From Baylisascaris procyonis (lineage: Eukaryota; Nematoda; Chromadorea; Rhabditida; Ascarididae): DNA of 64,000 nt. The position numbers and the translations under genes were made by a program. The notes under the pieces were generated by a model. It made no database searches. It had not been told where the DNA came from and saw nothing but the letters and a program-made list of their open reading frames with translations. Positions 52,101-62,146 of the stretch are shown piece after piece; the first letter of the stretch is position 1, and every line of letters begins with the position of its first letter. Location: NCBI GenBank assembly GCA_037389465.1, contig JAZARR010000206.1:1612001-1676000 (forward strand). Direction: 5' to 3'.

Positions 52101-54129
52101 GAATTTCAAATTTAAAACTTAAAATACATTCGAAATGTTCCTTTGATCATAGAGACCTTTTATTTAAAAAAAAAAGTTATCTTTGAATTTTATTTAGTTT
52201 AATAAAAATACTATTCGTATCTGTTTCATCAATCCTCATCTCATCCAACACCTCGAAAATTCCACATTTATGTAAAACCCATAGAAAACTTCAATCAACC
52301 AGTAAATATGTAAATTTAATCAATTCTCAGCAGATATATTTTCAATGATTCCATTACGTCAAATAAATGTAATCAATAAGATATTATATTGTAGCTTGAA
52401 TTTTTAAAAAAATCGCTCAAAAATATGATAAAATGTAAAAAAAAAAAAAGATAAAAAGAAAATAATAGCAACAAATTGAAACATTCAACTAACCGGAAAT
52501 CTTTAATATTCGGCATGATAGCACTATAGGGTACCATCACAGATTTCGGTTTTCCAGTTGTTCCAGATGTTTGTATAACACAGCAAATAGATGTCACTTC
52601 AAATGCGGCTATTTTATTTTCTGCATAAAATGTAAAGAAAATTTTCACGCCGAATACGATCTCAACTGCATCTGAATATACAATCGACGATATAAGAGTG
52701 GATACTCGAAGTCTCGCACATTCCGATTGAATAAATTCCACTGAACTTGGAGGTACAAAAACGAATGCATTTTGCGATCGTAATATCCTATAATTAATTA
52801 ATTAATAATTTTTATATATATTACATCGCAATTCATCAATCAAACGTTATCGGCCAAAATTGGCCAAATTGGCCGTTTTGTAGTCGCCAAAATTCATACC
52901 AAATTTTGTGATGCTGTTGCTATAAGCGGCGACTATTTTGCACTGCATTGCCTAACCTTAAATACTGAACGCAGAACGTTGTCCATTGGTGTAGGCAGCC
53001 GGCTGCACCTTAAACAGTGAGGCAAGACGTTATACATCAGTAAATGCAGCCAGCTGTTTACCTATGCACATAGCCAGCTACATTATATGCCTTTAAAACA
53101 ATGAGCATTGAATGGCAAAATATAAATCTGCCCTCGATAAAAACCTTTAGTTATATACTTTTGAACTTAACATTAAAAATGTTGCTGAATGCTACCATCC
53201 CTTATATTTGGTGATTTAGCCGATATGGTGAAGTTTCCTTCGAAAATTGCCTAAAAATATTTGAAAAAAAAAAAAAACAAACTAGATAGACAACTGAGTG
53301 CTCGGAAAGCTCAGAGGAAAAAAATAAAAAGTTCCTCAATGAAGAGAAATTAAAAAACTTTACTATGATATGCGAAAAAAAAAAGCATTCGAATATTCGT
53401 TTGAATGAGCAATAAAATAAGAGAAACAATGCTAAGAAAAATGATCAGCTTATTCAACAATAGAATAGGTATTTAAATACGGCGCACCTTTCGGAAAAAA
53501 ATAGAAGCACAGGTGCTCTAAATCAACTGAATACGATATTCGAAAGTATTAAAAGAATATAAAAATTCCTATAATGCTTGAAAACAATCGCTTAATAGGC
53601 ATAAATCAAAGGAACCATTTTTTCAGATGCTTTTCAACGTTGCGTTTGCAACCTTTCTAGTCAAGTTCAATAACGATGATGCAAATCTACCTGCATGAAG
53701 ATATATGACAGATCGTAGCATACTCTTCTCAAAACGACATTTCCAAAAGCACTTATAAATAGTGCATCTTCTACGAATATCGAACGAGTCAACCACCAAA
53801 AGAATGGTTTCTATAGGTTTAAAGAAAATCCTAGAAAATCCTAACATGCCTACTTTGAACAATAAAATCTGCAAAAAAAAAAAAAAAAACTACAACCAGC
53901 CGGCTGGCATAGATTAAAAATGAACTACTTACGCTGTAATTGCTGCAACGATAGTGGGATGTTTTGGCATTGATATTGCGATTAAACAATGTTGTAGTGA
54001 AGCGATACGTTCACGTATTATCCATACTGCATCCATAAATTCATGGAATTGAATCGTGTGGGATCGCTCACCGCAATCATTCACTGCCACAATACGAAAA
54101 TTCTCCGATATTGATAGTTCGTTGAACAT
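29694..54129 (-). CDS. AASDH: Beta-alanine-activating enzyme (AASDH / ACSF4), 13 exons
   Basis: ATP-dependent amino-acid-activating enzyme of the adenylate-forming superfamily. The human enzyme loads beta-alanine as a thioester on its own carrier domain, probably to modify an acceptor. Thirteen exons join with consistent phases to 957 residues (human about 1,100): 54129-53933, 52787-52494, 51532-51343, 50820-50606, 49766-49571, 47989-47764, 47289-47197, 46539-46185, 44451-44318, 43497-43337, 42724-42608, 34787-34647, 30248-29694. Adenylation motifs: TSGTTGKPK (about 139-147), GGEAFP, YGITE (282-286), TGD (343-345), and a Lys in NRHGK (441). A carrier segment follows, LGLTSL with Ser about 499, then a PQQ-type beta-propeller (about 575-855) with repeated G-x-W/F blades, and a hydrophilic tail. 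The start is the ATG giving MFNELSIS, matching the family N terminus. The carrier motif lacks the usual GGDSL Asp. Confidence 0.9.
30249..34646 (-). other. AASDH intron 12
   Basis: No supported exon. Contains (TA)n at 31479-31544. The overlapping 125- and 153-codon frames on opposite strands at 33504-34050 lack family similarity. Confidence 0.6.
31479..31544. repeat. (TA)n microsatellite
   Basis: About 33 TA units with one TTA interruption near 31527. Confidence 0.95.
34647..34787 (-). CDS. AASDH: AASDH exon 12 (propeller blade)
   Basis: Reads KTGIPLWESQLESPIFASL, then VADVKGNISLRD. Phase 0 to 0. It continues exon 11 across a 7.8-kb intron with nearly the same spacing as human AASDH. Confidence 0.85.
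35341..35370. repeat. 10-bp tandem repeat, three copies
   Basis: Unit TTCTGGATTA repeated three times; the last copy differs only at its end. Confidence 0.9.
36043..36085. repeat. GCAAGTT-based short tandem repeat
   Basis: Irregular copies of GCAAGTTGCAAGTT with interruptions. Confidence 0.8.
41169..41234. repeat. 22-bp tandem repeat, three diverged copies
   Basis: Copies start at 41169, 41191 and 41213, each beginning AACTCC and containing CTTATTATTG or a close variant. Confidence 0.85.
41702..41721. repeat. (GATT)n microsatellite
   Basis: About five GATT units. Confidence 0.85.
42608..42724 (-). CDS. AASDH: AASDH exon 11 (propeller blade)
   Basis: Reads NRTKLWQLQCGGGVLAKPTL, then IIASLSGKIICASL. 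Phase 0 to 0. The KLW-x-x-x-CGG block aligns with the human propeller. Confidence 0.88.
42917..43004. repeat. (TA)n microsatellite
   Basis: About 44 uninterrupted TA units within AASDH intron 10. Confidence 0.97.
43337..43497 (-). CDS. AASDH: AASDH exon 10 (propeller blade)
   Basis: Reads CYDHFVYFIDQRNGTIVWSF, then ATPTFV and ASHDRFAYLLDYN. Phase 1 to 0 at donor GTAAGA. Confidence 0.92.
44318..44451 (-). CDS. AASDH: AASDH exon 9 (propeller blade)
   Basis: Reads YIFIGSHSGRFVSIDIIDG, NWEIRLPDRIEATAAL. Phase 2 to 1. A classic PQQ-like blade. Confidence 0.9.
46185..46539 (-). CDS. AASDH: AASDH exon 8 (carrier domain and first propeller strand)
   Basis: Contains FHSLGLTSLCAIEL, the presumed phosphopantetheine site, and later LIWEWDSGKCIDATP, the start of the propeller. 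I use acceptor GATAG at 46540-46541 because it fits the phase of exon 7. A stronger-looking TTGCAG 20 nt further in would need an extra exon. Confidence 0.82.
47116..47176. repeat. (TA)n next to a perfect 16-bp hairpin
   Basis: A (TA)n run ends at 47142. The arm ATGCCTCTAAATTATA at 47141-47156 is followed, after TAAA, by its exact reverse complement at 47161-47176. The hairpin lies 20 nt beyond the AASDH exon 7 donor. Confidence 0.95.
47197..47289 (-). CDS. AASDH: AASDH exon 7 (GKVD and linker to carrier)
   Basis: A short 93-nt exon, phase 1 to 1, reading KVDRDALLKIFEQHNRL. Its frame matches the family GKID-x-x-x-L block. A hairpin in the next intron lies just beyond its donor. Confidence 0.82.
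47764..47989 (-). CDS. AASDH: AASDH exon 6 (C-terminal adenylation subdomain)
   Basis: Starts IKLNGIRVNLTDVANAAE and ends PLNRHG. The catalytic-type Lys of GK is completed by the next exon. Phase 0 to 1. Confidence 0.92.
48687..48755. repeat. 12-bp inverted repeat enclosing (TA)n and a T run
   Basis: CACTTTTATACC at 48687-48698 and its exact reverse complement at 48744-48755 flank a (TA)n run (48700-48730) and T11. Confidence 0.95.
48930..49103 (+). mobile_element. Possible transposable-element 3' remnant with (AAAT)n tail
   Basis: A G/C-rich island in an AT-rich intron has one open frame, about 48930-49070. It reads FYVVGCSDDLKTAAVSWIRG, then GRWKRYEETLIRN, and runs into an (AAAT)n tract to 49103. 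A coding tail ending in a simple A-rich repeat is typical of a non-LTR element 3' end. A transposase C terminus is also possible. No family could be named. Confidence 0.4.
49571..49766 (-). CDS. AASDH: AASDH exon 5 (TGD motif)
   Basis: Reads IGDPLLDTTFRVDSAGQLL, then PTGDLVE and LFWKGRCDDQ, the hinge of the adenylation domain. Phase 2 to 0. Confidence 0.92.
50606..50820 (-). CDS. AASDH: AASDH exon 4 (GGEAFP and YGITE motifs)
   Basis: Contains LRILLLGGEAFPTKFL and NIFNVYGITEVSCWAS, the substrate and adenine-binding core. It has acceptor TTTTCAG and donor GTGATT, phase 0 to 2. Confidence 0.92.
51343..51532 (-). CDS. AASDH: AASDH exon 3
   Basis: Codes for STALSFDPSVVELFLAL and the ELLIVPD strand. 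It lies between TATTCAG and GTATGG, phase 2 to 0. Confidence 0.9.
52494..52787 (-). CDS. AASDH: AASDH exon 2 (ATP-binding P-loop)
   Basis: Contains the AMP-binding signature QTSGTTGKPKSVMVPYSAI. It has acceptor TTATAG and donor GTTAGT, phase 2 to 2. Confidence 0.92.
53933..54129 (-). CDS. AASDH: AASDH exon 1 (adenylation domain N terminus)
   Basis: It starts at ATG 54129 (MFNELSISENFRIVAV) and ends at donor GC|GTAAGT, phase 2. An upstream ATG lies in another frame. Confidence 0.8.
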
Positions 54130-56163
54130 TCCACTCAAAAGCAATCATATTTATTCAGTTTTCTTATTTAAGGTTATCCAAGATTTCAATAGGTCTCAAT
54201 TTTTGGGAATCTCCATCAATTCAAATGGTTTCAACTATCAACGAGGCGATCACATAAGTGTTTTCGAATGGTACAGATATCACCACTTCCGAGTATCGAT
54301 CAACCCCCTCTGTTATAATCTTATCGAACGTTTAGACTCCACCCCCACCTCCACTCCCCCCCCCCCCCCCTCTCCAATCTATTCCTTCGCAAAAAAAAAA
54401 CGACAAAAAATGGCGTTGGAAACTAATATAGCATCCATTGATTAGGAAGGCCTGCACTTTAGAATTTAAATAATAATAGAATGCTAAAAGTATATAGTAA
54501 TTAAAGTGGCGCAAATGTCTTGTGACACTCGGTAAGCTACATTAAACCAAAACAAAAGCACTATACTCTCAATGAAGTGCCCCATATTCGCTTCTCTTCA
54601 TGTTTTAATTTTGTTCATCTTTTTATTTTATAGTCATCGATTAAAGTCAAATTAACTAAACATCATTCATTATGCAGATATGCTTTGTCATTCATTTTAC
54701 CTTTCTATATGAATAGAAACTTCAGCTTATCCGTTGCAATCATTAGATAACCTCTCATAGTAAGGTTCGGGATTAACCTATCATAATAAGATGCGAGCTT
54801 ATCTTATCATTAGTAAGATGCGATACTGCTCTTTCAAGTGCTTGGAAGAACATTTCGCAACGACGACTGTTTTTCACTAATAGCTTATCACTCTCCAACT
54901 TTGTAATACGCTCTCAATCATATAAAAGACCACCTCATATCCTCTATTCAACCCGTCGACTATAATCAACGTTCATCCGAATTCTCTTCTCTATAATGCG
55001 GATTCTGAATTCCATTCTTATAATAATTTATCAGATGATTTTAAAGAAAATTTAATGCAGTGTTTATTTATTTATTTATTTATTTATTGTTATGTAAATC
55101 GTTTACTAAATGAAAGATTGTTAGCAATATTATTGCGAGAGAACGCAAAGAAAATAAACCAATAAACAAGTATTTATTACTCGTATTATGATAACTGCTA
55201 ATATAAATTAGCAAATAACAACGTTAAATGAATAGAGTAAAATAAAACTCCATATATTATTTCAAAGTATAATTATTAGAAATTGTAAACTGCGCAACTA
55301 TTAGGAATAGAGGGATTTCCCATTCAAGCTTTGATAGATGGAATATAATCGTATTTCAATGAGAATGATTTATTTTAACTATAAAATTCGAGATGAACTA
55401 GTAAAAAATTCATTTGAAACTTTATTTATTGAAGCTTGATATGCGAATCTATGCTTGATATATGCAAATTTAAGATGGGAAATGCAAATTTTAAGCTTAA
55501 GAAAAATTTTTGGCTGTTTCTCCGACAAATTTCTTATAAATTTCAAAATTTTTAACTCATTTTTCAATAGAAAAATTTTTCAATATTTTCTACGTCATTT
55601 TCTCATTTAGAATAGGAAAAACTTAGATAAATGTTCAAAGAAGTTATCAATAAATATCGCTAAAATGTAAAAAAAAAAAACAATTCAGTTTTCAATATTT
55701 CACCGAAAAACAATTAAGCAAACAGAACAATTTCAAATGTCAGTTTCCGACGCGGAAAAAAAGAGTTAACAACAGAACATAAATAAAACAATAACATTAA
55801 CAATGTAACAATGAACTAATATCGTTGAAAATTCAACCAGTTGTTTACATCAGTCAACAACAGACAGATATATCAGCAAATGAACTGCGCTTATTTCTTT
55901 ACTGTGGTCAACCAACCCTGAACAAGAGGGGATGTGCGAGGGGGGGGGGGGGGGGGAGGACGAGGGAGGGAAGTGGATTGACGTAGATTAATGTAGGCGG
56001 GTAGAAAAACACAGGAGCAAAATACTATAATTCAGCCACTTGTGTGGATGCAATCCCACTTTTACCATAGACATGCCACTATTGAAATTTGATTCCGACA
56101 TATCTGCAGCACGGAAAAGGCAGCCGGTTGGTGCGAGGAATCATTATCGACAAACATGTGTCA
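54130..56163. other. Spacer between ADAT3 3' end and AASDH start
   Basis: No gene supported. A C-run lies at 54358-54370, (TTTA)n at 55064-55088 and a G-run at about 55940-55956. It includes the AASDH promoter region, in which I can define no elements. Confidence 0.5.
55064..55088. repeat. (TTTA)n microsatellite
   Basis: About six TTTA units. Confidence 0.9.
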
Positions 56164-56381
56164 CTAATCGATCTCATCAATGCGAAATACGCGATAGTGA
56201 TGGTTAATACGCTTTTCCTCCTGAATTCGCCACGATGATTCGAGAGCACCTCCATTCGCATTACGTTTACCAAAGAAGACACGACCCACTCGGAAATGAA
56301 CCAATGCCATTGCACACATCGAACATGGCTCATCTGTTAAGTAGACATCGAATCCCGTACCAAGATATTGCACTATATCAC
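56164..56381 (-). CDS. ADAT3: ADAT3 exon 4 (PCSMC zinc ligands, C terminus)
   Basis: Acceptor ATTATAG, phase 1. Contains DVYLTDEPCSMCAMALVH and ends FRIDEID before TAG. Confidence 0.95.
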
Positions 56382-59300
56382 CTATAATTGACGATTGATT
56401 CATCAAACATTTAATCATCATCGCCAATACTCGGCATTTATTCATATCTCTATTTTAGAATGAACAAACTTCACTGAATACTGATTCCCAGGACATGCAG
56501 CGATAATATACGACTATAGGCAACACTTAGATGCATGATTTCCCCTTTAAAATAAAATGTCGCGCTAGTTTATAAACTCAGGTTTGATTCGAATACGGAT
56601 TGTTCAAGATTTGATTCGAACCCGGATTGTTCAAGATTTGATTCGAATCCTGAATGTTCCGATTTTTGGGTAAATTCCATCTTCAGTAATTGAGCAATAC
56701 CACTGTCATGGTTATAGTTTTTTCAGTTAATTCCCAATTACCTTCTGCTACCTCATAGCATCTCAACCATTATTATACGGATAGAAAAACTTCATTTCGG
56801 AGCTAGCAGAAGGAACAACTTGCTCCGACCCTGGAAAAAGAAAACTTCTCAACCTGAACTATCCCTCGATGTACCCAATTTAACTTAAAATGAGTGCAAC
56901 AGACGATGCCAATTACCTTCTGCCACCTCTCGATCTTGGAGTGCTTCCACAACTTTTACAAAACCCTTGAGAATTGCGTATTCCGATTCATGTCTGAAAG
57001 TCTCGAAGCTCGAAGTGCTTTGATGCCAACTTCGATACCATTCAACAGAGGTACACAGCAATTTACTTTGAAATGTCATTGTATAGTTGTGGTACAGTTC
57101 CATTCCAAGAGAACTGTCATAATCCATATGTCATACTATGAAATGTCATAGCACAGCTCAATTAGTGGCTAGCGAACACATTCATAGTAATATAGTCGGC
57201 TAGAGCATTTGTTTAGAATGCAACGAGTTAGGATCTCCATTAAGGATAGAATTTTCAATTGCCAAAGCTATCTCAAAACCTGTTAATTTCTTATAGACTT
57301 TATAGTAGAGGTCAAAGTTCGTGGGTAGAGCATTCAAAAAAAAAGTACGTCATTCAAAAATATCGAGCTTACGATCTAATCTAATTTCCACCATTAAATG
57401 GACATCACAAATTCTCAACGGTACTTCGAGTATCAATCGACGGCAATGACGCCAATATTCGCAATTGTTTTATTCATCTCTGAATTCATCTATTCTCTCA
57501 AATTCTTTACGCAACCAGATCCACGAAGTGACTTTCAATGCCGTCATTATGCTAGTTATGATATACTTACAGTTAATTTAGCTCATTAAAGGAAAAAAGC
57601 TCTTAGAGAAATCACCAACCCGTCTACTTATCTGCTCCGTTATCAGTACCCATTCACTTTTCTCAAATATTGTAATGCTACTACTGATTGCAATATCCTT
57701 GATTATTATCTTTATCATAGAACCGCTACGCTTATATAGGCAGTTTTCAGTCAGCAGCAAGTTTAGATGGACAGTTGGGTGAGGCAAGGAGGGAGAGGGA
57801 GGAGGATGGCATACACATCCACTGATATTATAGTTAGAGCTCTAAGAATCGAATGATAACAGAATAGCCAGCTGGATCGTGCAATATAAAAACAAGCAAA
57901 GTTACATACTTCCTTGAATTCGATGACTCTCACAAAGCTCTTCGACCGCGGACATAACTGCATGGCCGAGTGGTTTTGGGCGTACTCCACTTTCCACTAC
58001 AATATTGCCGTCTAAGTCAACAATCACACAACCCGCATCGCCGTTGCCTATCTACAAACGAATCATAAAATAAATAAGGCAACGAAATGAAAAATTGAAG
58101 AAAGAAAAATCGGATTAGCAGGAAAAGTTAAATTTTTCTATTGCGGGGACCCATATTATCAACAACTATATTAATCTTTACAACGCCAAAAAATCCTTTC
58201 CCAATTTACTTACAATACTTTCAACGGATTTTTAATTATTATTTCTTTTCGTGGTAACGAATAGTTCGCAGATACGGTTGATGGAGGGTTTACTTCATAT
58301 CGACAAAAGAAGTGGAGATGGCCCTATATTACAATGGCGTTTTCTTGTGCGAGTAGAGACAGCAAAACAAATAAATAAATAAACAAATATTCTGGGCATT
58401 TGTATTTGGAAGATAAAATTATTTAAAAAAACTGCCTTCCAGAGGATATGTTTTGGATCATATTGTACCTTTCCAAAACAAACTCATAAATACTTTCGAA
58501 TAAGAAAGCAATAAGACTCCACTTTGTGGATCTTTTAAATAAATTCACATATTGATAAGAATTAAACTCACCTTTTCAGCTTTTGCATAGAAATCGATAA
58601 TTTTTTCTTGCTCTGAAGTGTTGAAAAATGTTCCATTTAGAAGTGATTCGGCCTCTTTGTTTGGATGGAAAGTGGTTGGCCATCGTTGTTTTGCCCATTC
58701 AAACTGACGTCTAGTATATGGTTTCTTAGCCGGGATTTGAACCCTATCGATTATCGGCTCCTCTTGCAACAAATCTCGAATAGAATTCAACAATACGTGA
58801 TCAAGAGCGATTGATGATGGCTGTATAAGAATACGACCATCTTTGATTCGTTTTAGATGATTCGCCGAATCTGGCATCGCTGGAAGCAATTTCAATATCG
58901 ATCCAATGGTACGGGGATCGCCGACGCAAAGAATGAAGTATTCTTCCAAAGGTAGCTCCACCGAGCACATATCGTGCCGAAGAACAGGAACGATACGAAA
59001 TCTAAATACAAACCAATAAAAGAACATATGCGCGGAAGCACAATTAAGTTAATGCCTACACAGTCATCGTTTAGTATTTTCTTCGTTCCTGTACCACACA
59101 CTTCGAGGAAAGTATTTCGCATATCGCCATATCGTCTTGCTCATTTTAATCAATCAATTTTGACCGAATTAGCCGTCTAAGAGGAGAAGCCTTTCAGATT
59201 TGCTTATCAAGACCTCATGGGCATATTATCCTAAACAACGAATGTGCTTTCCCATTTGAATTTACTTTACTAATGCGCTAGATGTGTTCTTTTTTGAAAT

Positions 59301-60056
59301 TATATTATTTTACAACAACTGTGACAAAGAAAAAAACAATACTTCAGAGTTTCGAATTTCAGTGATGTTAGAGATTTGATTTAAAAGCGGCAAGGATCGC
59401 TTCATACAAGGACCTAAATTCCAGAAAAATTTCTGCTACAAGGATTCAAAACGAAGCAATCAACACTATGGGAGAATGTCCGGCATCATACTTTTGAACC
59501 TTCTATCATCTCTGTTCGAGGCTCTTTACTTCTCTCTCAACATGGCCTATACTTACTCAACGAGATCTTATATATAACTGCTGTTACTGCAATTTATTCT
59601 AAATTTTGCAAAATTTCAACATATAATACTAAATTTTAATTGCGCTTATGATCATCGTCTCATTTAACAATTTTTTTTTTAGCCAAATTAAAACGCGAAT
59701 AACAATCAACAAAACGATCAGAAACTTTTTTATACCTTTCTATTATAAGTTTCTTGACTTAAAAAATTCTTTCTGTGAATATTATATATGTGAAAATAAC
59801 GAAAATATATGAATTTATTGATGTGATTTGCTTTCACTGTAATCAGTAAAACAACTAGATTGGAAACAATTACCAATAAGGTGTGTTAGAAAAAGAAAAG
59901 AAAAAATAAGAAATAATCAAATAAGAGTGAAAAGTAAAATGTGTACCTTCTTTCTCTTGTCTTTTTCAACGGTGGTGATTCGACAGTATCATTCGATGAA
60001 GTCGACGAAGTTGAATTGGTTGAATGCGTATCGTTAATTGTCGTTGAAGATGTCAT
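56164..60056 (-). CDS. ADAT3: tRNA A34 deaminase non-catalytic subunit ADAT3 (Tad3)
   Basis: Structural subunit of the ADAT2-ADAT3 heterodimer, which converts adenosine 34 to inosine in tRNA anticodons. Four exons join with matching phases: 60056-59947, 59001-58572, 58051-57910, 56381-56164, giving 299 residues (human 351). The N-terminal half contains VELPLEEYFILCVGDP, LKRIKDGRILIQPSS and EWAKQRWPTTFHPNKE, the ADAT3-specific tRNA-binding region. The deaminase domain has DAGCVIVD, PLGHAVMSAVEE and YLTDEPCSMCAMALVH, then RVFFG. His of HAV and the two Cys of PCSMC bind zinc. The catalytic Glu of the HAE motif is replaced by Val, the diagnostic difference between ADAT3 and ADAT2. It needs an ADAT2 partner encoded elsewhere. 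Confidence 0.94.
56382..57909 (-). other. ADAT3 intron 3
   Basis: No coding signal supported. Contains the 27-bp tandem repeat at 56584-56663. Confidence 0.6.
56584..56663. repeat. 27-bp tandem repeat, three copies
   Basis: Copies begin at 56584, 56611 and 56638 with TTGATTCGAA. The first two differ at two positions; the third is more diverged. Confidence 0.92.
57910..58051 (-). CDS. ADAT3: ADAT3 exon 3 (HAV zinc ligand)
   Basis: Contains GDAGCVIVDLDGNIVVESG and PLGHAVM. Phase 0 to 1 at donor GTATGT. Confidence 0.93.
58052..58571 (-). other. ADAT3 intron 2
   Basis: Nothing recognised. Confidence 0.6.
58572..59001 (-). CDS. ADAT3: ADAT3 exon 2 (N-terminal domain)
   Basis: It has acceptor ATTTAG and donor AAG|GTGAGT, phase 2 to 0. 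Carries the EWAKQRWP motif and the C-terminal FYAKAEK. Confidence 0.93.
59002..59946 (-). other. ADAT3 intron 1
   Basis: AT-rich; no coding signal. Confidence 0.6.
59947..60056 (-). CDS. ADAT3: ADAT3 exon 1
   Basis: ATG at 60056; Ser/Thr/Asn-rich leader ending PPLKKTRER. Donor AG|GTACAC, phase 2. Confidence 0.8.
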
Positions 60057-61229
60057 TATTTAAGTCATAAATATCAGAGTGCATTAATAGTTAAATTCCA
60101 CAATTCTTTAATAGAAAAATAATAGCGACACCTATAAAAAGTATTATTTTATAAATGTGAATAAGATCAATAACAACGATATGTGTCCAACAATAGATAG
60201 AATAAACAATATTTTTGGATATTTTAATAACTGCTAAAGGCGGATGATGATTGATACTAGATAAAAATAGATTAATTTAAAAAAAAACTATTTTAGTAGA
60301 CTAAAAAATATTTGTGAATAAGAAAAAATATATTTCAGAAAGATATAAATGATTTACAAAATAGGCGCCACTCTTATGTTTCTTAGGTAATACTGCTGTC
60401 GAACAAATATTTGATTGTTGAATTATTTTTAAAAAAATGCGGCAATCGTAAAGCAACAGTAAAGTAGAATGAACTTGAAAAGAAATATGAAAATATCCAC
60501 TCCTCCCCCTTTTAATACATTATCCCTCTTTGGTTGATTTAAATAATAATGCCCCTCCTCCGTTATGAATCTAACTCATTGAAGAGAATATTAATGTGCT
60601 TGCGATTTATAACATGAGATTAAAAAAATTAATCAAAAAATACGGTGAGTGAAATTAAAATACTAAAAAAAATTTTTTTTTAAATTCGGTGAAAAGTGAG
60701 AAGTTGAAAACATTAACGGGAAAATATAAGTTCATTGATCAAAAACTTTTAAAGCATAAAAGAAGAGATACGATGAATGTAATATTGAAAAAGAAAACAT
60801 ATTTGCTAAATTTATAGACTTTAGAAAATTTTCAAAATTAACAAATATTTCGATACGAAGATTAACGAAACCAGGGGATATCCGTATTCAAAAAATTCAC
60901 CTAAATCCATCGATATTTAAATTCATCACATCAACCAATTATCAGATATTTTTTTTTTTAAGTAACAAGTTGCGAAAGGTGCACTGCCCAATAAAAATGG
61001 AGATTTTCGATCAGCAGCATAACACAATTCAAAACTTAACGCTAGAAGTTTCCTAAGTTTGTAACATACGTATTATACCAACAAATTCTAGATTATTTAG
61101 TGATGGTGGCTTTCGTTATGACCCAGACTCTTGCTTACAACTTCCTGTTTCGTCCCATTCGCTGTCCCCTTCCTCTATACCTGTTCGATCAGTAATAAGA
61201 TCAATAACTGGATAACTGCCTAACCTTGC
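60057..61229. other. Spacer upstream of ADAT3
   Basis: No gene supported. Presumed to include the ADAT3 promoter. Confidence 0.5.
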
Positions 61230-62146
61230 CTATTCGTCGGGCATATCACATGTATGCGGTATATATACCAATCTTACAGCCTCCAAGAAAGCACACATAA
61301 GATCCTCCCCTTCCATATGACTTCGACGCCATAAATATTCGGCAAGATAGGAATCGAATTGCTCAGTGATGGTACGACGAGGAAATTGTTTCCTCACAGC
61401 ACTCCATGCACCTTCAGTGGAGTTCTTCAATTCGATGGAATGACTCCGTGCGAGATTATGAATGCTTCATTCTTCAGACAATCATATGTCTTCCAACACA
61501 CCGAAAAAACAACACTTCCTGGCAGTATAAAAGTCTGCATAACATCCAACAACGCATCGATATTTTTCGATTGAACAACACTGAAGAAGAATTTGTTGGA
61601 TCCCCTTTCCACACCGGCAATTACCCATTCACCGTTGACTCTCTTTGCCCGACGAAATTTGCGTTTCCCAAAAGCGCATTCATCGATGTCAACAATCTTA
61701 TCCACACCGCCAATTTTACAACTCCCATTGATACAGAATTGCACACAAACCTCTCGAAAGAAACTTCTCCAATCACATACGGTTCCATTACTTAATCCCA
61801 ACTCATACATCACATCCTCTTGCGATCTATTTCGTACAAAGAATTCGGTCATCAGCAGTAAATCCACTATAGTTAAGCGACTCTCGCTAAACCATGAACC
61901 TTTCCGTACCGACCGCTTCACATAATGCATCGATGGACCATATTTACGACATACCCATTCATATTTGTCAATAACATCTGCTCTTTCATGTAGTGACATT
62001 TTTGTACTACATTCTGGGCATAAATATTCTTTTGCAATTATGCCCAAATGTATACAAAAATCGAGCACCTGTAATTGACCTTCATCACTCATTTCCGATA
62101 GGAATTTCAACTTGAATAAACAAGCCAAATCGATTTTACCACTCAT
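61230..62146 (-). pseudogene. ISXO2-like (IS1595/Merlin-type) DDE transposase, frameshifted
   Basis: Transposase of the IS1016/IS1595 superfamily, the one used by eukaryotic Merlin elements. From ATG 62146 (MSGKIDLACLF) the frame runs to TGA at 61427. It has a zinc-ribbon-like YLCPEC...WVCRK segment, a helix-turn-helix-like SQEDVMYELGLSNGTVCDW block, and the DDE core: VDIDECAFGKRKFRRA (first Asp), VCWKTYDCLKN (second site) and, after a one-base frame change near 61430-61460, HSIELKNSTEGAWSAV (final Glu) to the stop at 61230. Where the family normally has D-C-W the sequence is V-C-W, so the second catalytic Asp is missing. Together with the frameshift this suggests an inactive copy. No terminal inverted repeats were recognised by eye. 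A domesticated protein using an intron to restore frame is an alternative. Confidence 0.82.

Larger units (their letters stand above)
46540..53932 (-). other. AASDH introns 1-7
   Basis: Introns 46540-47196, 47290-47763, 47990-49570, 49767-50605, 50821-51342, 51533-52493 and 52788-53932 carry no supported genes. Notable contents are two (TA)n-linked hairpins, a possible transposon tail at 48930-49103 and diverged repeats near 52960-53080. Confidence 0.6.

Noticed and set aside
61359..61925. Plus-strand frames of 71-129 codons
   Set aside because: Shadows of the transposase coding strand.
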